Source: Mesorhizobium qingshengii
GTDB lineage: Bacteria; Pseudomonadota; Alphaproteobacteria; Rhizobiales; Rhizobiaceae
Direction: 5' to 3'
Length of the DNA: 64,000 bases
NCBI RefSeq assembly: GCF_027563465.1
Contig: NZ_JAPFQA010000006.1
Coordinates: 124,001 to 188,000 of the forward strand
Each line of letters starts with the position of its first letter. Positions within the stretch are counted from its first letter, which is position 1. A program made the translations under genes and the position numbers. Below are positions 27,032 to 37,098 of this stretch, piece after piece. Under the pieces are notes generated by a model. It was given only the letters and a program-made list of their open reading frames with translations, did not search any database and was not told the origin of the DNA.

Positions 27032-27054
27032 TTGAGGGCGTGCCGACCCGGAGG

Positions 27055-27071
27055 GGCGGGATTATCCCGCC
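27055..27071. terminator. hairpin between convergent genes
   Basis: GGCGGGA / TCCCGCC with a 3-nt loop, lying at the convergence of gabT and the flavoprotein gene and covering the latter's TAA stop. There is no T-run on either side, so it may be a weak bidirectional stop or a stabilising 3' hairpin. Confidence 0.4.
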
Positions 27072-28315
27072 GCTCTGGCCGGTTCCTTTTCAAGGAAAGC
27101 GGCCAGTGCCGCTTTCAGGCCCTCGGGGCCATCGGCAATCGTCTGCGGCGACGGCGAGAAGCCGGCGCCGAGCATCTTGCGGCCAAGCATGTGGTCGCCG
27201 GGGCGGTTGACCGATTCGATGCCGAGCAGCCGGTCGCCGGCATAGTGGTAGATCGAGAACTTGTTGTCGGGCAGGTCGCCCAGCACGACGTGGCTGTCGC
27301 CGCCGGCGGTCAGGCCGACCATCTGCAGCTTCATGTCGCCAATGTCGGACCAGAACCACGGCACCGCCGAATAGGCGTCCGCATGGCTGGCGATCGTGCG
27401 TGCGGCAAGCCGCGCCTGGTCGGTGGCGTTCTGCACCGATTCCAGCCGCACGTCGCCGCCGGTGAACCAGTGCCGGTAGGAAGCGGCGTCGCCGATTGCG
27501 AGGATTTCAGGCGCCGAGGTGCGCATCTGGTGATCGACACGAATGCCGTTGGCGATGGCAAGGCCGGCTTGCTGCGCCAGTTCGACGTTCGGCACGGCGC
27601 CGATGCCGACAATGACCATGCGTGCGGGCAGCCTTTCGCCTGACGAGGTGATAGCGGCCACGACACTGCCGTTTTCGCCTTCAAGCCTTGCAACGCTGGT
27701 CCCGGTAAGGATGCGCACGCCGGTCGCTTCCAGCCTTTGGCGGACATGGCTTGCCACCACAGGGGCAACGGCGCGGCCAAGCAGCCGGTCGACCGCCTCG
27801 ACAACAGTCACCGTGCGGCCGGCCGCACGCAGCGTCGCGGCGATTTCCAGCCCGATGAAGCCGCCACCGAGGATGACGACCTCGTCGCTCTGCGCGCTGA
27901 GGTCGCGGATCAGCCGCGCATCGGCGAGCGAGCGCAACGACACCACACCGGACAGATCGGAGCCTGGCAGCGGCAGGGTGCGCGGGCGCGAGCCAGTCGC
28001 CAGGATCAGGTGGTCGAAGGCGAGCGCGCCGCCGCCGGCAAGGTCCAGGAGCCGACCGCCGGCGTCGATCCGGTCGACCTTGACGCCCGGCCGATAGTCG
28101 ATCGCGCTGCCGCTGTAGAAGGCTTCGCCGCGCAAGGGCTGGGGTTTCGCCTCGGCATCCTTGATGAAGGTCTTGGACAGCGGCGGCTTGTGATAAGGCA
28201 GCTCGTTCTCGTCGCCGACGAGGATCACCGGCCCGTCATACCCTTCCTCGCGCAGGCTGGCGGCCGCTTGCACGCCCGCATGACCAGCACCGACAATGAC
28301 CACACCGTTCTTCAT
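27062..28315 (-). CDS. NAD(P)/FAD-dependent oxidoreductase, ferredoxin reductase type
   Basis: A 417-residue flavoprotein of the rubredoxin/putidaredoxin/rhodocoxin reductase class. The first Rossmann motif is VVIVGAGHAGVQAAASLRE (residues 5-23), then ELPYHKPPLSKT, typical of BphA4-type reductases, a second dinucleotide fold VVILGGGFIGLEIAATLRA, and the FAD-binding ILAIGDAA near residue 270. A reductase-C-terminal domain follows. It normally passes electrons from NADH to a small ferredoxin. No ferredoxin or oxygenase lies adjacent; the nearest 2Fe-2S protein is the Bfd-like one 2 kb away. Start: ATG 28315, because the frame upstream has no signature. Confidence 0.9.
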   Translation of the reverse strand: MKNGVVIVGAGHAGVQAAASLREEGYDGPVILVGDENELPYHKPPLSKTFIKDAEAKPQPLRGEAFYSGSAIDYRPGVKVDRIDAGGRLLDLAGGGALAFDHLILATGSRPRTLPLPGSDLSGVVSLRSLADARLIRDLSAQSDEVVILGGGFIGLEIAATLRAAGRTVTVVEAVDRLLGRAVAPVVASHVRQRLEATGVRILTGTSVARLEGENGSVVAAITSSGERLPARMVIVGIGAVPNVELAQQAGLAIANGIRVDHQMRTSAPEILAIGDAASYRHWFTGGDVRLESVQNATDQARLAARTIASHADAYSAVPWFWSDIGDMKLQMVGLTAGGDSHVVLGDLPDNKFSIYHYAGDRLLGIESVNRPGDHMLGRKMLGAGFSPSPQTIADGPEGLKAALAAFLEKEPARAAG

Positions 28316-28479
28316 CGCAGCCCAAATTCCTCGACAGATTCTAGGACGTCTCGCCAGATGGCATCTGCCTGACACCGTCGCGAGCGTATGCGTTCGGGTC
28401 GCACCCGGAATGGCGTCTGTCAATCATGCGGTTCCACGGCGCGCGTGACGCAGGAGGCGTGGTTAAAGTTGACAGTTGT

Positions 28480-28500
28480 AGTTTAGAATAATTCTAAACT
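28480..28500 (+). promoter_or_regulatory. Irr box (iron control element)
   Basis: Perfect inverted repeat with 10-bp arms (AGTTTAGAAT / ATTCTAAACT) around one central base. Its core, TTTAGAA-N3-TTCTAAA, is the published rhizobial iron control element bound by Irr. It stands out against the GC-rich surroundings. A TTGACA at 28469-28474 would place the box over the spacer and -10 of one promoter. A better promoter starts at 28533, which puts the box upstream of its -35. Confidence 0.85.
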
Positions 28501-28532
28501 GTTGTTTTAATTGAATTTTATCTCTTTCGCCA

Positions 28533-28561
28533 GTTGACTTCCAGCTGCTCCGACGCTTTAT
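28533..28561 (+). promoter_or_regulatory. candidate promoter of the imelysin/bacterioferritin operon
   Basis: GTTGAC, 17-nt spacer, CTTTAT: five of six matches to each half of the rhizobial consensus. Expected start near 28568, about 200 bases before the imelysin ATG. The Irr box centre would lie near -78, a position where Irr has been reported to activate. The competing upstream promoter (28469) would instead imply repression. Confidence 0.5.
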
Positions 28562-28765
28562 GGAGGGCTCGCGCATCAAGCGCATCCCTTTGATGTCTGG
28601 GCCTTGAACCCTTTCGATTGGAGGCATTTCGGTGTCTTTCTTACGCCAGCCGCGTCGTCGCGCGGTCCCTATCCCCTCCGGTTGCATGCACATGCCCTGG
28701 CGTGGGCCGTCCGTTGCCGCGCCATTGGCGCCGGCTTTTCACCGAACTTCGAGGAGATAGCAGTC

Positions 28766-30067
28766 ATGAGAGCGATGATCACGGCACGGTATGGCGGCAG
28801 GCTTGCAGCGATCGGCGCCACGGCACTGCTGACGGCGGCGGTATTTGTGTTGCCGGCCAAGGCGGAAACCGACGTGAAGGCGGTCATCAAGACCTATGCC
28901 GATATTGGGCTCGCCAAATATCAGGACGCGCTGACCACGGCGCAGGCGCTCGACAAGGCCGTCGACGCGCTGCTCGCCACCCCCTCGGTCGAAACGCTCA
29001 ATGCGGCTCGCGACGCCTGGAAGGCGGCCCGCGTTCCCTACCAGCAGACCGAAGTCTACCGGTTCGGCAACAAGATCGTCGACGACTGGGAAGGCGAGGT
29101 GAATTCCTGGCCGCTGGACGAAGGCCTGATCGACTATGTCGCCAAGAGCTACGGCGCCGAGTCGGACGCGAATTCGCTCTATACGGCCAATGTGATCGCC
29201 AACAAGGAGATCGAGATCAACGGCAAGAAGGTCGACGCCTCGAACCTGACGCCGGAATTCCTCTCCGGCACGCTGCAGGAGGCCGGCGGCATCGAGGCCA
29301 ACGTCGCCACTGGCTATCACGCCATCGAGTTCCTGCTCTGGGGCCAGGACCTGCATGGCACCGGTCCGGGCGCCGGCGAGCGCCCTTATACCGACTACGA
29401 CCTCAAAAACTGCACCGGCGGCAATTGCGACCGCCGCGCCCAGTACCTGAAGTCGGCCAGTGACCTTCTGGTCTCCGACCTGCAGAAGATGGTCAACGAT
29501 TGGAAAGAGGACGGCGCCGCGCGCAAGAACCTCGTCGATGGCGAACCGAACACCGCCGTCTCGATCATCTTCACCGGCATGGGCTCGCTGTCCTATGGCG
29601 AACTGGCCGGCGAGCGCATGAAGCTTGGTCTGCTGCTGCATGATCCGGAAGAGGAGCATGACTGCTTTTCCGACAACACCCACAACTCGCATCTCTACGA
29701 CGCCATCGGCATTCGCGCCGCCTATCATGCCAGCTATGTCAGGCTCGACGGCACCGTTGTTTCGGGTCCTTCGGTGTCGGATATGGTGAAAGCGGCCGAT
29801 CCGGCGATCGACAAGGAGCTGTCGGACAAGCTCGACGTCAGCGTCGCCAGGATGGAGGCGATCAAGGCGCGGGCACTGGCCGGCGAGGCCTATGACCAGC
29901 AGATCGCCGAGGGCAATACGCAAGGCAACGCCACCGTGCAGGCAGCGATCGACGCACTGGTCGACCAGACCAAGTCGATCGAGCGCGCTGTCGGCTCGCT
30001 GAAGCTCAACGACATTGCCTTCGAGGGCTCCGACAGTCTCGACGCGCCGGACAAGGTGTTCAAGTAA
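28766..30067 (+). CDS. imelysin-family iron-uptake protein 1
   Basis: A 433-residue periplasmic imelysin (peptidase M75 family, IrpA-like). The signal peptide is RLAAIGATALLTAAVFVLPAKA. The conserved GxHxxE motif is present as GYHAIE (H185, E188), followed by FLLWGQDLHGTGPG. Imelysins are thought to bind iron or haem outside the inner membrane, as EfeO does; direct transport function is not proven for most. Start: ATG 28766 with GAGGAGA nearby. It is the first gene behind the Irr box, and the bfd-like gene follows after 132 bases containing a palindromic repeat. Confidence 0.9.
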   Translation: MRAMITARYGGRLAAIGATALLTAAVFVLPAKAETDVKAVIKTYADIGLAKYQDALTTAQALDKAVDALLATPSVETLNAARDAWKAARVPYQQTEVYRFGNKIVDDWEGEVNSWPLDEGLIDYVAKSYGAESDANSLYTANVIANKEIEINGKKVDASNLTPEFLSGTLQEAGGIEANVATGYHAIEFLLWGQDLHGTGPGAGERPYTDYDLKNCTGGNCDRRAQYLKSASDLLVSDLQKMVNDWKEDGAARKNLVDGEPNTAVSIIFTGMGSLSYGELAGERMKLGLLLHDPEEEHDCFSDNTHNSHLYDAIGIRAAYHASYVRLDGTVVSGPSVSDMVKAADPAIDKELSDKLDVSVARMEAIKARALAGEAYDQQIAEGNTQGNATVQAAIDALVDQTKSIERAVGSLKLNDIAFEGSDSLDAPDKVFK

Positions 30068-30077
30068 GAGTCGTCTT

Positions 30078-30145
30078 GGCATGACCCCGGACCGGAGGTC
30101 CGCGTCTGCGAAAAGTGGAAACCGATTTTCGGAAAAGGTCATGCC
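30078..30145 (+). repeat. short palindromic repeat, copy 1
   Basis: A 68-base element with perfect terminal arms GGCATGACC / GGTCATGCC and an inner core GCGAAAAGTGGAAACCGATT followed by TTCGGAAAAG. Copies 2 and 3 lie at 33653 and 35607. It sits between imelysin 1 and the bfd-like gene. Confidence 0.75.
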
Positions 30146-30199
30146 GACCAGGAAATACCAGCCAAACGGTGCCGGGGCGCCGTCAGCCAGAGCAACATA

Positions 30200-30511
30200 A
30201 TGCTGATCTGCCATTGCAACATCATCACCGAGAAGGAGATCGAGCAGACGATCGTCGGGCTGCTGGATCAGGATCCCTGGCAACTGATCGTGCCGGCCAA
30301 GGTCTATCACGCCATGCAGAAGCGCGGTCGTTGTTGCGGCTGCTTTCCAAATGTGGTCGAAACGATCATTCGGGTCACCGAAAATTACCACGCCCGCTCG
30401 GAGGCGAGCGGCATGGATGTTGTTTCACACCTGGATCGCGTCAGAGGGCTGCGCGTCCAATACGGGAGCGGAACCCATGAAAGGCGAAAAGCAGGTCATC
30501 GAGCGGCTTAA
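30200..30511 (+). CDS. bfd: bacterioferritin-associated ferredoxin (Bfd-like)
   Basis: A 103-residue [2Fe-2S] protein. Cys ligands appear as C4xC6 at the start (MLICHCN) and C45xxC48 in RCCGCF, the Bfd arrangement. Bfd binds bacterioferritin and supplies the electron that reduces the stored ferric iron for release. The 35-residue tail after the Bfd domain (from about residue 68) has no recognised character and overlaps the start of bfr by 35 bases in another frame. It is the second gene of the iron locus; pairing with bfr supports the assignment. No independent promoter is seen. Confidence 0.88.
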   Translation: MLICHCNIITEKEIEQTIVGLLDQDPWQLIVPAKVYHAMQKRGRCCGCFPNVVETIIRVTENYHARSEASGMDVVSHLDRVRGLRVQYGSGTHERRKAGHRAA

Positions 30512-30962
30512 TGAGGCTCTGTTTCTGGAGCTCGGTGCGGTCAATCAATACTGGGTGCATTTCCGTCTGCTTGAAGACTGGGGATATGCCAAGCTGGCGA
30601 AAAAGGAACGCGCGGAATCGATCGAGGAGATGCACCATGCCGATCGGCTCGTGGCCCGCATCATCTTCCTCGAAGGCCACCCGAACCTGCAGTCCGTGGC
30701 GCCGCTGCGCATCGGGCAGAATGTGAAGGAAGTGCTCGAATCCGATCTCGCCGGCGAGTATGACGCGCGCACGGCATACAAGCGGTCGCGCGAGATCTGC
30801 GAGGAAGCGGGCGACTACGTGACAATGAAGCTGTTCGAGGAATTGCTGGCTGACGAAGAGGGTCACATCGACTTCCTCGAGACGCAGCTCGACTTGCTCG
30901 CCTCGATCGGCGAGGAAAAATACGGCCAGCTCAACGCCGCATCGGCGGACGAGGCGGATTGA
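30477..30962 (+). CDS. bfr: bacterioferritin
   Basis: A 161-residue haem-containing ferritin that oxidises and stores iron in a 24-subunit shell. All ferroxidase ligands are in place: E18, E51, H54, E94, E127 and H130. The haem-ligand Met is M52 (EEMHHADR), and FLEGHPNLQ is typical. Start: ATG 30477, giving the usual [15 protein letters not shown]. The preceding frame extends upstream but only through the bfd-like gene. It overlaps bfd and precedes the di-haem protein by 11 bases, so it appears embedded in the imelysin operon. Confidence 0.96.
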   Translation: MKGEKQVIERLNEALFLELGAVNQYWVHFRLLEDWGYAKLAKKERAESIEEMHHADRLVARIIFLEGHPNLQSVAPLRIGQNVKEVLESDLAGEYDARTAYKRSREICEEAGDYVTMKLFEELLADEEGHIDFLETQLDLLASIGEEKYGQLNAASADEAD

Positions 30963-30973
30963 GGCATGCTGGA

Positions 30974-32574
<1,601 letters not shown>

Positions 32575-32575
<1 letters not shown>

Positions 32576-33654
32576 TGCCGAAGCGTTCCGCACTGGTTCT
32601 CGTTCTGCCTCTGGCTCTGCTGGGTGTCTTCCCGGCGTCGGCGGCGGTGAAAGCCTCCGACATCATCCAGCGAGCGATCGATGGGTTTGTCCGCCCGGCC
32701 TATGCAAGCCTGCACGAGCATGCGGAAACCTTGACCGGATCCGTGCGCAAGCTCTGCACCGCGCCCTCGCAAGGGGAGCTTGATGCGGCGCGTGCCGAAT
32801 TTTCAGCCGCGGTCGATGCCTGGTCGTCAGCCGAAATCATCGGCTTCGGGCCGATCAAGGAAAACAACCGGCTGGAACGCATGCTGTTCTGGCCGGATCG
32901 CAAGGGCATCGGCCTGAAGCAGGTGCAGGCTGCCTTGGCGGACAAGGACCCGACCGCCACCGATCCCGCTCAACTGGCCGGCAAGAGCGTTGCCATGCAA
33001 GGGTTGGGCGCGCTGGAATTCGTCCTTTATGGCGATGGCGCCGATGCGCTGACCGGCAAAGGCGGTTCCTATCGCTGCGCCTATGGCGCTGCGCTTGCCG
33101 GCAACATCGAAACCATGGCCGGCGACGTCAGCGATGCCTGGAACAAGCCGGACGGGTTTGCCGCGCTGTGGGCCAATCCGGGACCGCAGAACCCGCTATA
33201 CCGCGATGGCAACGAAGCGGTGACGGAACTGGTCGGCGTCTTCATCAATGAGCTGGAAATGGTCCGCGATGTCCGCCTGAAGGGCTTTTTCGGCGGCAAG
33301 CCGGATGCGGACAAGCCGAAACAGGCGATCTACTGGCGCTCGCAAAACACCACCAATTCACTGGCTGGAAACCTCGCCGGCATCGATACGCTGTTCCAGG
33401 CTTCGAAGCTTGGCGACGCATTGCCGCCCGATGCGCGCTGGATGGCGGAATCGATCCATATCCAGCTGGTCAACGGCGTTGCCACCGCCAAGGCCGTCAA
33501 AGGTCCGATCGACAAGGCGCTCGCCGATCCGGTGCTGCGTGACAAACTCGACCATTTCGCGCTGATCACCTCCAGCCTGTCGACCCTGTTCGGAACCAGG
33601 CTGACCGCCGAATTCGGCCTGACCGCCGGCTTCTCGTCGCTGGATGGGGACTGA
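32575..33654 (+). CDS. imelysin-family protein 2
   Basis: A 359-residue second imelysin with a Sec signal (MPKRSALVLVLPLALLGVFPASA). Overall imelysin features are retained (WSSAEIIGFGPIKENNRLERM, AQLAGKSVAMQGLGALEFVL). However, the GxHxxE motif reads GLGALE, so the His is Gly145 while E148 is kept. Imelysins of this subfamily partner with DUF1111 and DUF1513 proteins. It is probably periplasmic. TGATG coupling with the upstream gene indicates joint translation. The stop codon lies inside palindromic repeat copy 2. Confidence 0.88.
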
Positions 33655-33701
33655 GCATGATCCCGAAAAACGGAATCCGGTTTTCGGAAGAGATCATGCT
33701 C
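33653..33701 (+). repeat. short palindromic repeat, copy 2
   Basis: A 49-base element with perfect 10-bp arms GAGCATGATC / GATCATGCTC and an inner hairpin CCGAAAAACGG...CCGGTTTTCGG. It begins in the stop codon of imelysin 2 and is a shorter version of copies 1 and 3. Confidence 0.75.
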
Positions 33702-33719
33702 AAAAAGAGAGACTGATCC

Positions 33720-34826
33720 TTGAAAACGCCACTCATAGATCGCCGTGATTTCCTCAGGGCCGCCGGGGCAGGCTTCATGGCCGCAATGGCGCCGTCGGCA
33801 TGGGCGAAGACGCTTGCCGCCGACGCCGTCTTCGCCACCGCTTTCGTCAAGCGCGATGGCAGTTATGGCGCCGCCGTGCTGTCCGAGGCCGGCAAGGTCC
33901 TGCATGCGATCGACCTGCCCGATCGCGGCCATGACGTCACCTTCGATCCGGTCTCGAAGCGCTCGGTGGTCTTCGCCCGCCAGCCCGGTACCTTCGCGAT
34001 CGTTTTCGATCACACCGGACGCGACGCGCCGCTGACCATCGCCAGCATCGCCGGCCGGCATTTCTTCGGCCATGGGGTGTTCTCGACCGACGGCGCGCTG
34101 CTTTACGCCACCGAGAACGACTTCGACAATGCCGCCGGCATGGTCGGGGTCTATGATGCGCGCGCGAAATTCAACCGTATCGGCGAGTTCCCGACCTATG
34201 GAATGGGGCCGCACGAGCTTCTGCTCATGGGGGACGGCAGGACGATTGCCGTCGCCAATGGCGGCATCGAGACCCACCCGGACTACGGCCGCGCCGAGCT
34301 CAACATCGCGACCATGAAGCCATCCTATGTGCTCATCGACCGCGTCACCGGCGACCTCGTCGAGAAGCACGAACTGCCGGCCGCACTGCACCAGCTGTCG
34401 ATCCGCCACATGGACACCGATCGGTCCGGAACGGTCTGGTTCGGTTGCCAGTACAGGGGGCCGGGCACCGATCGCCCGCTGCTGGTCGGCCGCGCCGGGC
34501 GGGGCAAGGACTTGCAACTGCTCGACATGCCGCGGGACGTGCTGACCGGCTTCCGCAACTATATCGGCTCCGTCGCCGCCAATCCGGTTGCCGGCACCGT
34601 CGCCGTCTCGTCGCCGGAGGGCAATTCGCTTGCCGTGATCGACGCGGCGAGCGGCAAGGTCGTCTCGGCCAGCGCACTGGTCGAGGTCTGCGGCGTGGCG
34701 CCCGACGGAACCGGCTTCATGGCCACCACCGGCGCCGGCGAGATCGTCGCGGGCAGTGGTGCGACACGGTCCGAGCCGGACTATGTCTGGGACAACCATA
34801 TGCTGCGTATCGAGCCAGTCGCGTAG
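33720..34826 (+). CDS. DUF1513 exported protein (Tat-type signal)
   Basis: A 368-residue protein with an N-terminal twin-arginine signal (IDRRDFLRAAGAGFMAAM), probably moved folded to the periplasm. The rest looks like a beta-propeller (repeated GHDVTFDPVSKRSVVFARQP, VGVYDARAKFNRIGEFPTYG). DUF1513 proteins are regularly encoded next to imelysins and DUF1111 proteins; their biochemical role is unknown. The start is a TTG, with AGAGAGACT as ribosome-binding site. It is the last gene of the iron locus. A 110-base gap separates it from tsaB. Confidence 0.82.
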   Translation: MKTPLIDRRDFLRAAGAGFMAAMAPSAWAKTLAADAVFATAFVKRDGSYGAAVLSEAGKVLHAIDLPDRGHDVTFDPVSKRSVVFARQPGTFAIVFDHTGRDAPLTIASIAGRHFFGHGVFSTDGALLYATENDFDNAAGMVGVYDARAKFNRIGEFPTYGMGPHELLLMGDGRTIAVANGGIETHPDYGRAELNIATMKPSYVLIDRVTGDLVEKHELPAALHQLSIRHMDTDRSGTVWFGCQYRGPGTDRPLLVGRAGRGKDLQLLDMPRDVLTGFRNYIGSVAANPVAGTVAVSSPEGNSLAVIDAASGKVVSASALVEVCGVAPDGTGFMATTGAGEIVAGSGATRSEPDYVWDNHMLRIEPVA

Positions 34827-34936
34827 ATGCTTTTCCGGCAAGGCCGAAGCGAAGCCGCTTAACAAATTATGCACTATCCCCTTGCGGTGGCGCGCCGTGG
34901 CGGGCACAGGGAAACTGTTCTCGAACCGGTCGTTTC

Positions 34937-35614
34937 ATGAAATTGCTCGCCATCGACTGTGCCGCCAATCTCTGCGCCGCTTGCGTCTATGACGCGGAGG
35001 CGAAGCAGGAACTCGGCCGCTCGGTGATCGACCTGGGTAAGGGCCACGCCGAGCACCTGATGGCAGTCATTGCCGAGGCGCTGAAGGCGAGCGCAACCGA
35101 CTATGCCGGTCTGGGCGCCATCGCGGTTTCCGTCGGCCCCGGTTCCTTCACCGGTCTGCGTGTCGGCGTCTCGGCCGCGCGCGGTCTGGCGCTGGCGTTG
35201 AAGATTCCGGCGATCGGGGTGACAACGCTCGAGGCACTGGCGGCTGAAGCGGCCGTGACATTTCCCGGTCGCGCCGTGCTGGCGGCGCTCGATGCCGGGC
35301 GCGAGGAAATCCATGCCGCCCTTTACGATGAAATGTCGGTTTTGACTTACGGACCGGCGGTGACCACGCTGGCGGATGCCACCACCATGGCGACGGAAAG
35401 CTCTCCGGTGCTGGCCGGCACCGCGGCAGCGCAGATTGCCGCATCGGCCGGGCGCGCCTTCGATATCGGCCCTCGGACGGCTACCGCCGACATTCTCACA
35501 TACGCTCGGCTGGCTGCCGCCAAGGGGGAAGGCGAAAGGCCGAAACCACTCTATCTGCGCGGTGCGGACGCCAAGCCGCAGGCCGGGTTCATACTGGCGA
35601 GGCTCAGACCGTGA
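34937..35614 (+). CDS. tsaB: tRNA threonylcarbamoyladenosine biosynthesis protein TsaB
   Basis: TsaB scaffolds TsaD and TsaE in making t6A37 of tRNAs that read ANN codons. The 225-residue protein has the ASKHA fold: LLAIDCAANLCAACVYD at the start, HAEHLMAVI, and the hallmark VSVGPGSFTGLRVGVSAA near residues 70-87. The frame runs upstream of 34937 as a shadow of the DUF1513 gene. The stop TGA falls inside palindromic repeat copy 3. rimI follows after 82 bases, a common bacterial pairing. Confidence 0.94.
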   Translation: MKLLAIDCAANLCAACVYDAEAKQELGRSVIDLGKGHAEHLMAVIAEALKASATDYAGLGAIAVSVGPGSFTGLRVGVSAARGLALALKIPAIGVTTLEALAAEAAVTFPGRAVLAALDAGREEIHAALYDEMSVLTYGPAVTTLADATTMATESSPVLAGTAAAQIAASAGRAFDIGPRTATADILTYARLAAAKGEGERPKPLYLRGADAKPQAGFILARLRP

Positions 35615-35676
35615 TCCCGAACCGAAGGAACGCGGTAGCGAAAAGTGGAAGCCGGTTTTCGGAAAAGATCGTGGTC
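35607..35676 (+). repeat. short palindromic repeat, copy 3
   Basis: A 70-base element overlapping the tsaB stop codon. It shares the core GCGAAAAGTGGAAGCCGGTT followed by TTCGGAAAAG with copy 1. Its terminal arms (GACCGTGATC / GATCGTGGTC) have two mismatches. It lies between tsaB and rimI. Confidence 0.7.
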
Positions 35677-35696
35677 AAACAAGAAAACGGAAATTA

Positions 35697-36191
35697 ATGC
35701 GCATACCTTTTCTCCAGCCGCGGCGCCGGGACTATGCGCTCGAGCCGCTGAAGATCGCCGACAGCCCGGCGGTCTCGCTGCTGCACCGCGAGGACTTTGT
35801 CCGCCCGTGGACCGATGGCGAATTCGCCGCCTTGCTCGAACAGGACACCGTGTTCGGCTATGCCGCGCGCGAGACCGGGCACGGCTCCAAGCCGCCGGTC
35901 GGCTTCGTGCTGGCCAGGCTGGCCGCCGGCGAGGGCGAGATCCTGACCGTCGCGGTGGCGCGGTCCCATCGCCGGCAGGGGCTTGGCTGGCAGTTGATGG
36001 ACGCGGTGCTGCGCGAACTGCACGCGCAGCGCGCCGAGGCGCTCTTCCTCGAAGTCGACGAGACCAATGTCGCCGCGATCGCGCTCTATCGGCGGCTCGG
36101 CTTCCGCGAGGTCGGCAAGCGTCCGAATTATTACAAGTCGCCCGAGCGCGGCCCGACCGGTGCGCTTGTCATGCGCCGCGATCTTCGCTAG
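35697..36191 (+). CDS. rimI: ribosomal-protein-alanine N-acetyltransferase (RimI-type GNAT)
   Basis: A 164-residue GNAT acetyltransferase. The acetyl-CoA loop is VARSHRRQGLGWQLM (Q/RxxGxG/A type), followed by LFLEVDETNVAAIALYRRLGF and GKRPNYYK, which are close to RimI. In E. coli RimI acetylates the N-terminal Ala of ribosomal protein S18. The frame opens much earlier, through tsaB; ATG 35697 gives the normal length. Position directly after tsaB supports the name, since other GNAT enzymes rarely occur there. Confidence 0.88.
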   Translation: MRIPFLQPRRRDYALEPLKIADSPAVSLLHREDFVRPWTDGEFAALLEQDTVFGYAARETGHGSKPPVGFVLARLAAGEGEILTVAVARSHRRQGLGWQLMDAVLRELHAQRAEALFLEVDETNVAAIALYRRLGFREVGKRPNYYKSPERGPTGALVMRRDLR

Positions 36192-36212
36192 CCAGAGGCC
36201 TGGGTAGGGGCG

Positions 36213-37013
36213 ATGATCAAGAAAATCAGGATTTTCCTGGCGCTGGGCCTCGTCGTCGCAGGTTCCCTGATCCTCGTGCCGTTGCAGATCCTGTCGATGA
36301 AGACCGGCTGGTGGCCGGAAACGTTCATCTTGAAGATCTGGCACAGGCTGATCATCAGGGCGCTCGGCATGCGCGTCCACGTCCACGGCGCGCTTTCGAC
36401 CAGGCGCCCTTTGCTGGTGGCGGCCAATCACATCTCCTGGACCGATATCATGGTGCTCGGCTCTTTTGCCGATGTGAAGTTCATCGCCAGGGCGGATATG
36501 GAAGGCTGGCCGCTGATCGGCATGCTGTCGAAGCTGCAGCGCACCGTTTTCATCGAGCGCGAGCGCAAGCGTTCGTCTGGCGACCAGGCAAGCGAAATCG
36601 CCAGCCGCATGGCCAAGGGCGACGCCATGGTGCTGTTCGCCGAAGGCTCGACCGGCGACGGCAACGTCATCTTGCCCTTCAAGAGCACGCTTTTTGGCGC
36701 CGCCTCGATGGCGATTTCGGAAGGCGCGGCGGAACAGGTGTTCATCCAGCCGGTGGCGATCGCTTACACGCGCCTGCATGGCGTGCCGCTCGGCCGCCGG
36801 CACCGGCCGCTTGCCGCCTGGATCGGCGATGAGGACCTGATGCCGCATCTCAGGGTGCTGCTGGCGGAGGGCGCCCTCGATGTCGAGGTGCATTTCGGCG
36901 AGCCGATCGCCTTTTCCAAGGGCTCGAACCGCAAGGAAACGTCGAAGCTTATGGAAAGCAGGGTTCGCGAGATGATGCAGGCGGCGCTTGCCGATCCGCG
37001 CTCCAGCCGTTAG
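36213..37013 (+). CDS. 1-acyl-glycerol-3-phosphate/lyso-ornithine-lipid acyltransferase (PlsC/OlsA family)
   Basis: A 266-residue inner-membrane acyltransferase with an N-terminal helix (IRIFLALGLVVAGSLILV). Motif I is NHISWTD (H-x4-D), and motif III appears as LFAEGSTGDG. It could make phosphatidic acid (PlsC) or the O-acylation of lyso-ornithine lipid (OlsA). In S. meliloti, olsA lies next to miaB and phoH, as here, so OlsA is plausible. The motif set alone does not separate the two. It starts 22 bases after rimI, within the same run of genes. Confidence 0.85.
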   Translation: MIKKIRIFLALGLVVAGSLILVPLQILSMKTGWWPETFILKIWHRLIIRALGMRVHVHGALSTRRPLLVAANHISWTDIMVLGSFADVKFIARADMEGWPLIGMLSKLQRTVFIERERKRSSGDQASEIASRMAKGDAMVLFAEGSTGDGNVILPFKSTLFGAASMAISEGAAEQVFIQPVAIAYTRLHGVPLGRRHRPLAAWIGDEDLMPHLRVLLAEGALDVEVHFGEPIAFSKGSNRKETSKLMESRVREMMQAALADPRSSR

Positions 37014-37098
37014 CCGGCCGCGCGTTCGCCGGCAAGCATGACGGCGGCAGCGGAGAATCGTCTGTTTTTTGTCACGGAAAGGCGTTAGAAGCCGCCGG

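Larger units (their letters stand above)
28316..28765 (+). other. 450-base non-coding region upstream of the iron locus
   Basis: Holds the control region of the imelysin gene: the Irr box, two candidate promoters and a leader of about 200 bases from the better promoter. A frame opening at 28604 reads into imelysin without a stop. Its first 54 residues have no signal-peptide character, and a good ribosome-binding site precedes 28766, so I treat it as leader. On the minus strand, upstream of the flavoprotein, I see no clear promoter. Confidence 0.6.

Noticed and set aside
28463..28693. 76-codon minus-strand frame upstream of the imelysin gene
   Set aside because: It covers the Irr box and promoter region; no ribosome-binding site and no protein-like pattern.
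30068..30199. Second Irr box or separate promoter for bfd-bfr
   Set aside because: The interval holds a palindromic repeat, but no TTTAGAA-type half-site and no convincing -35/-10 pair.
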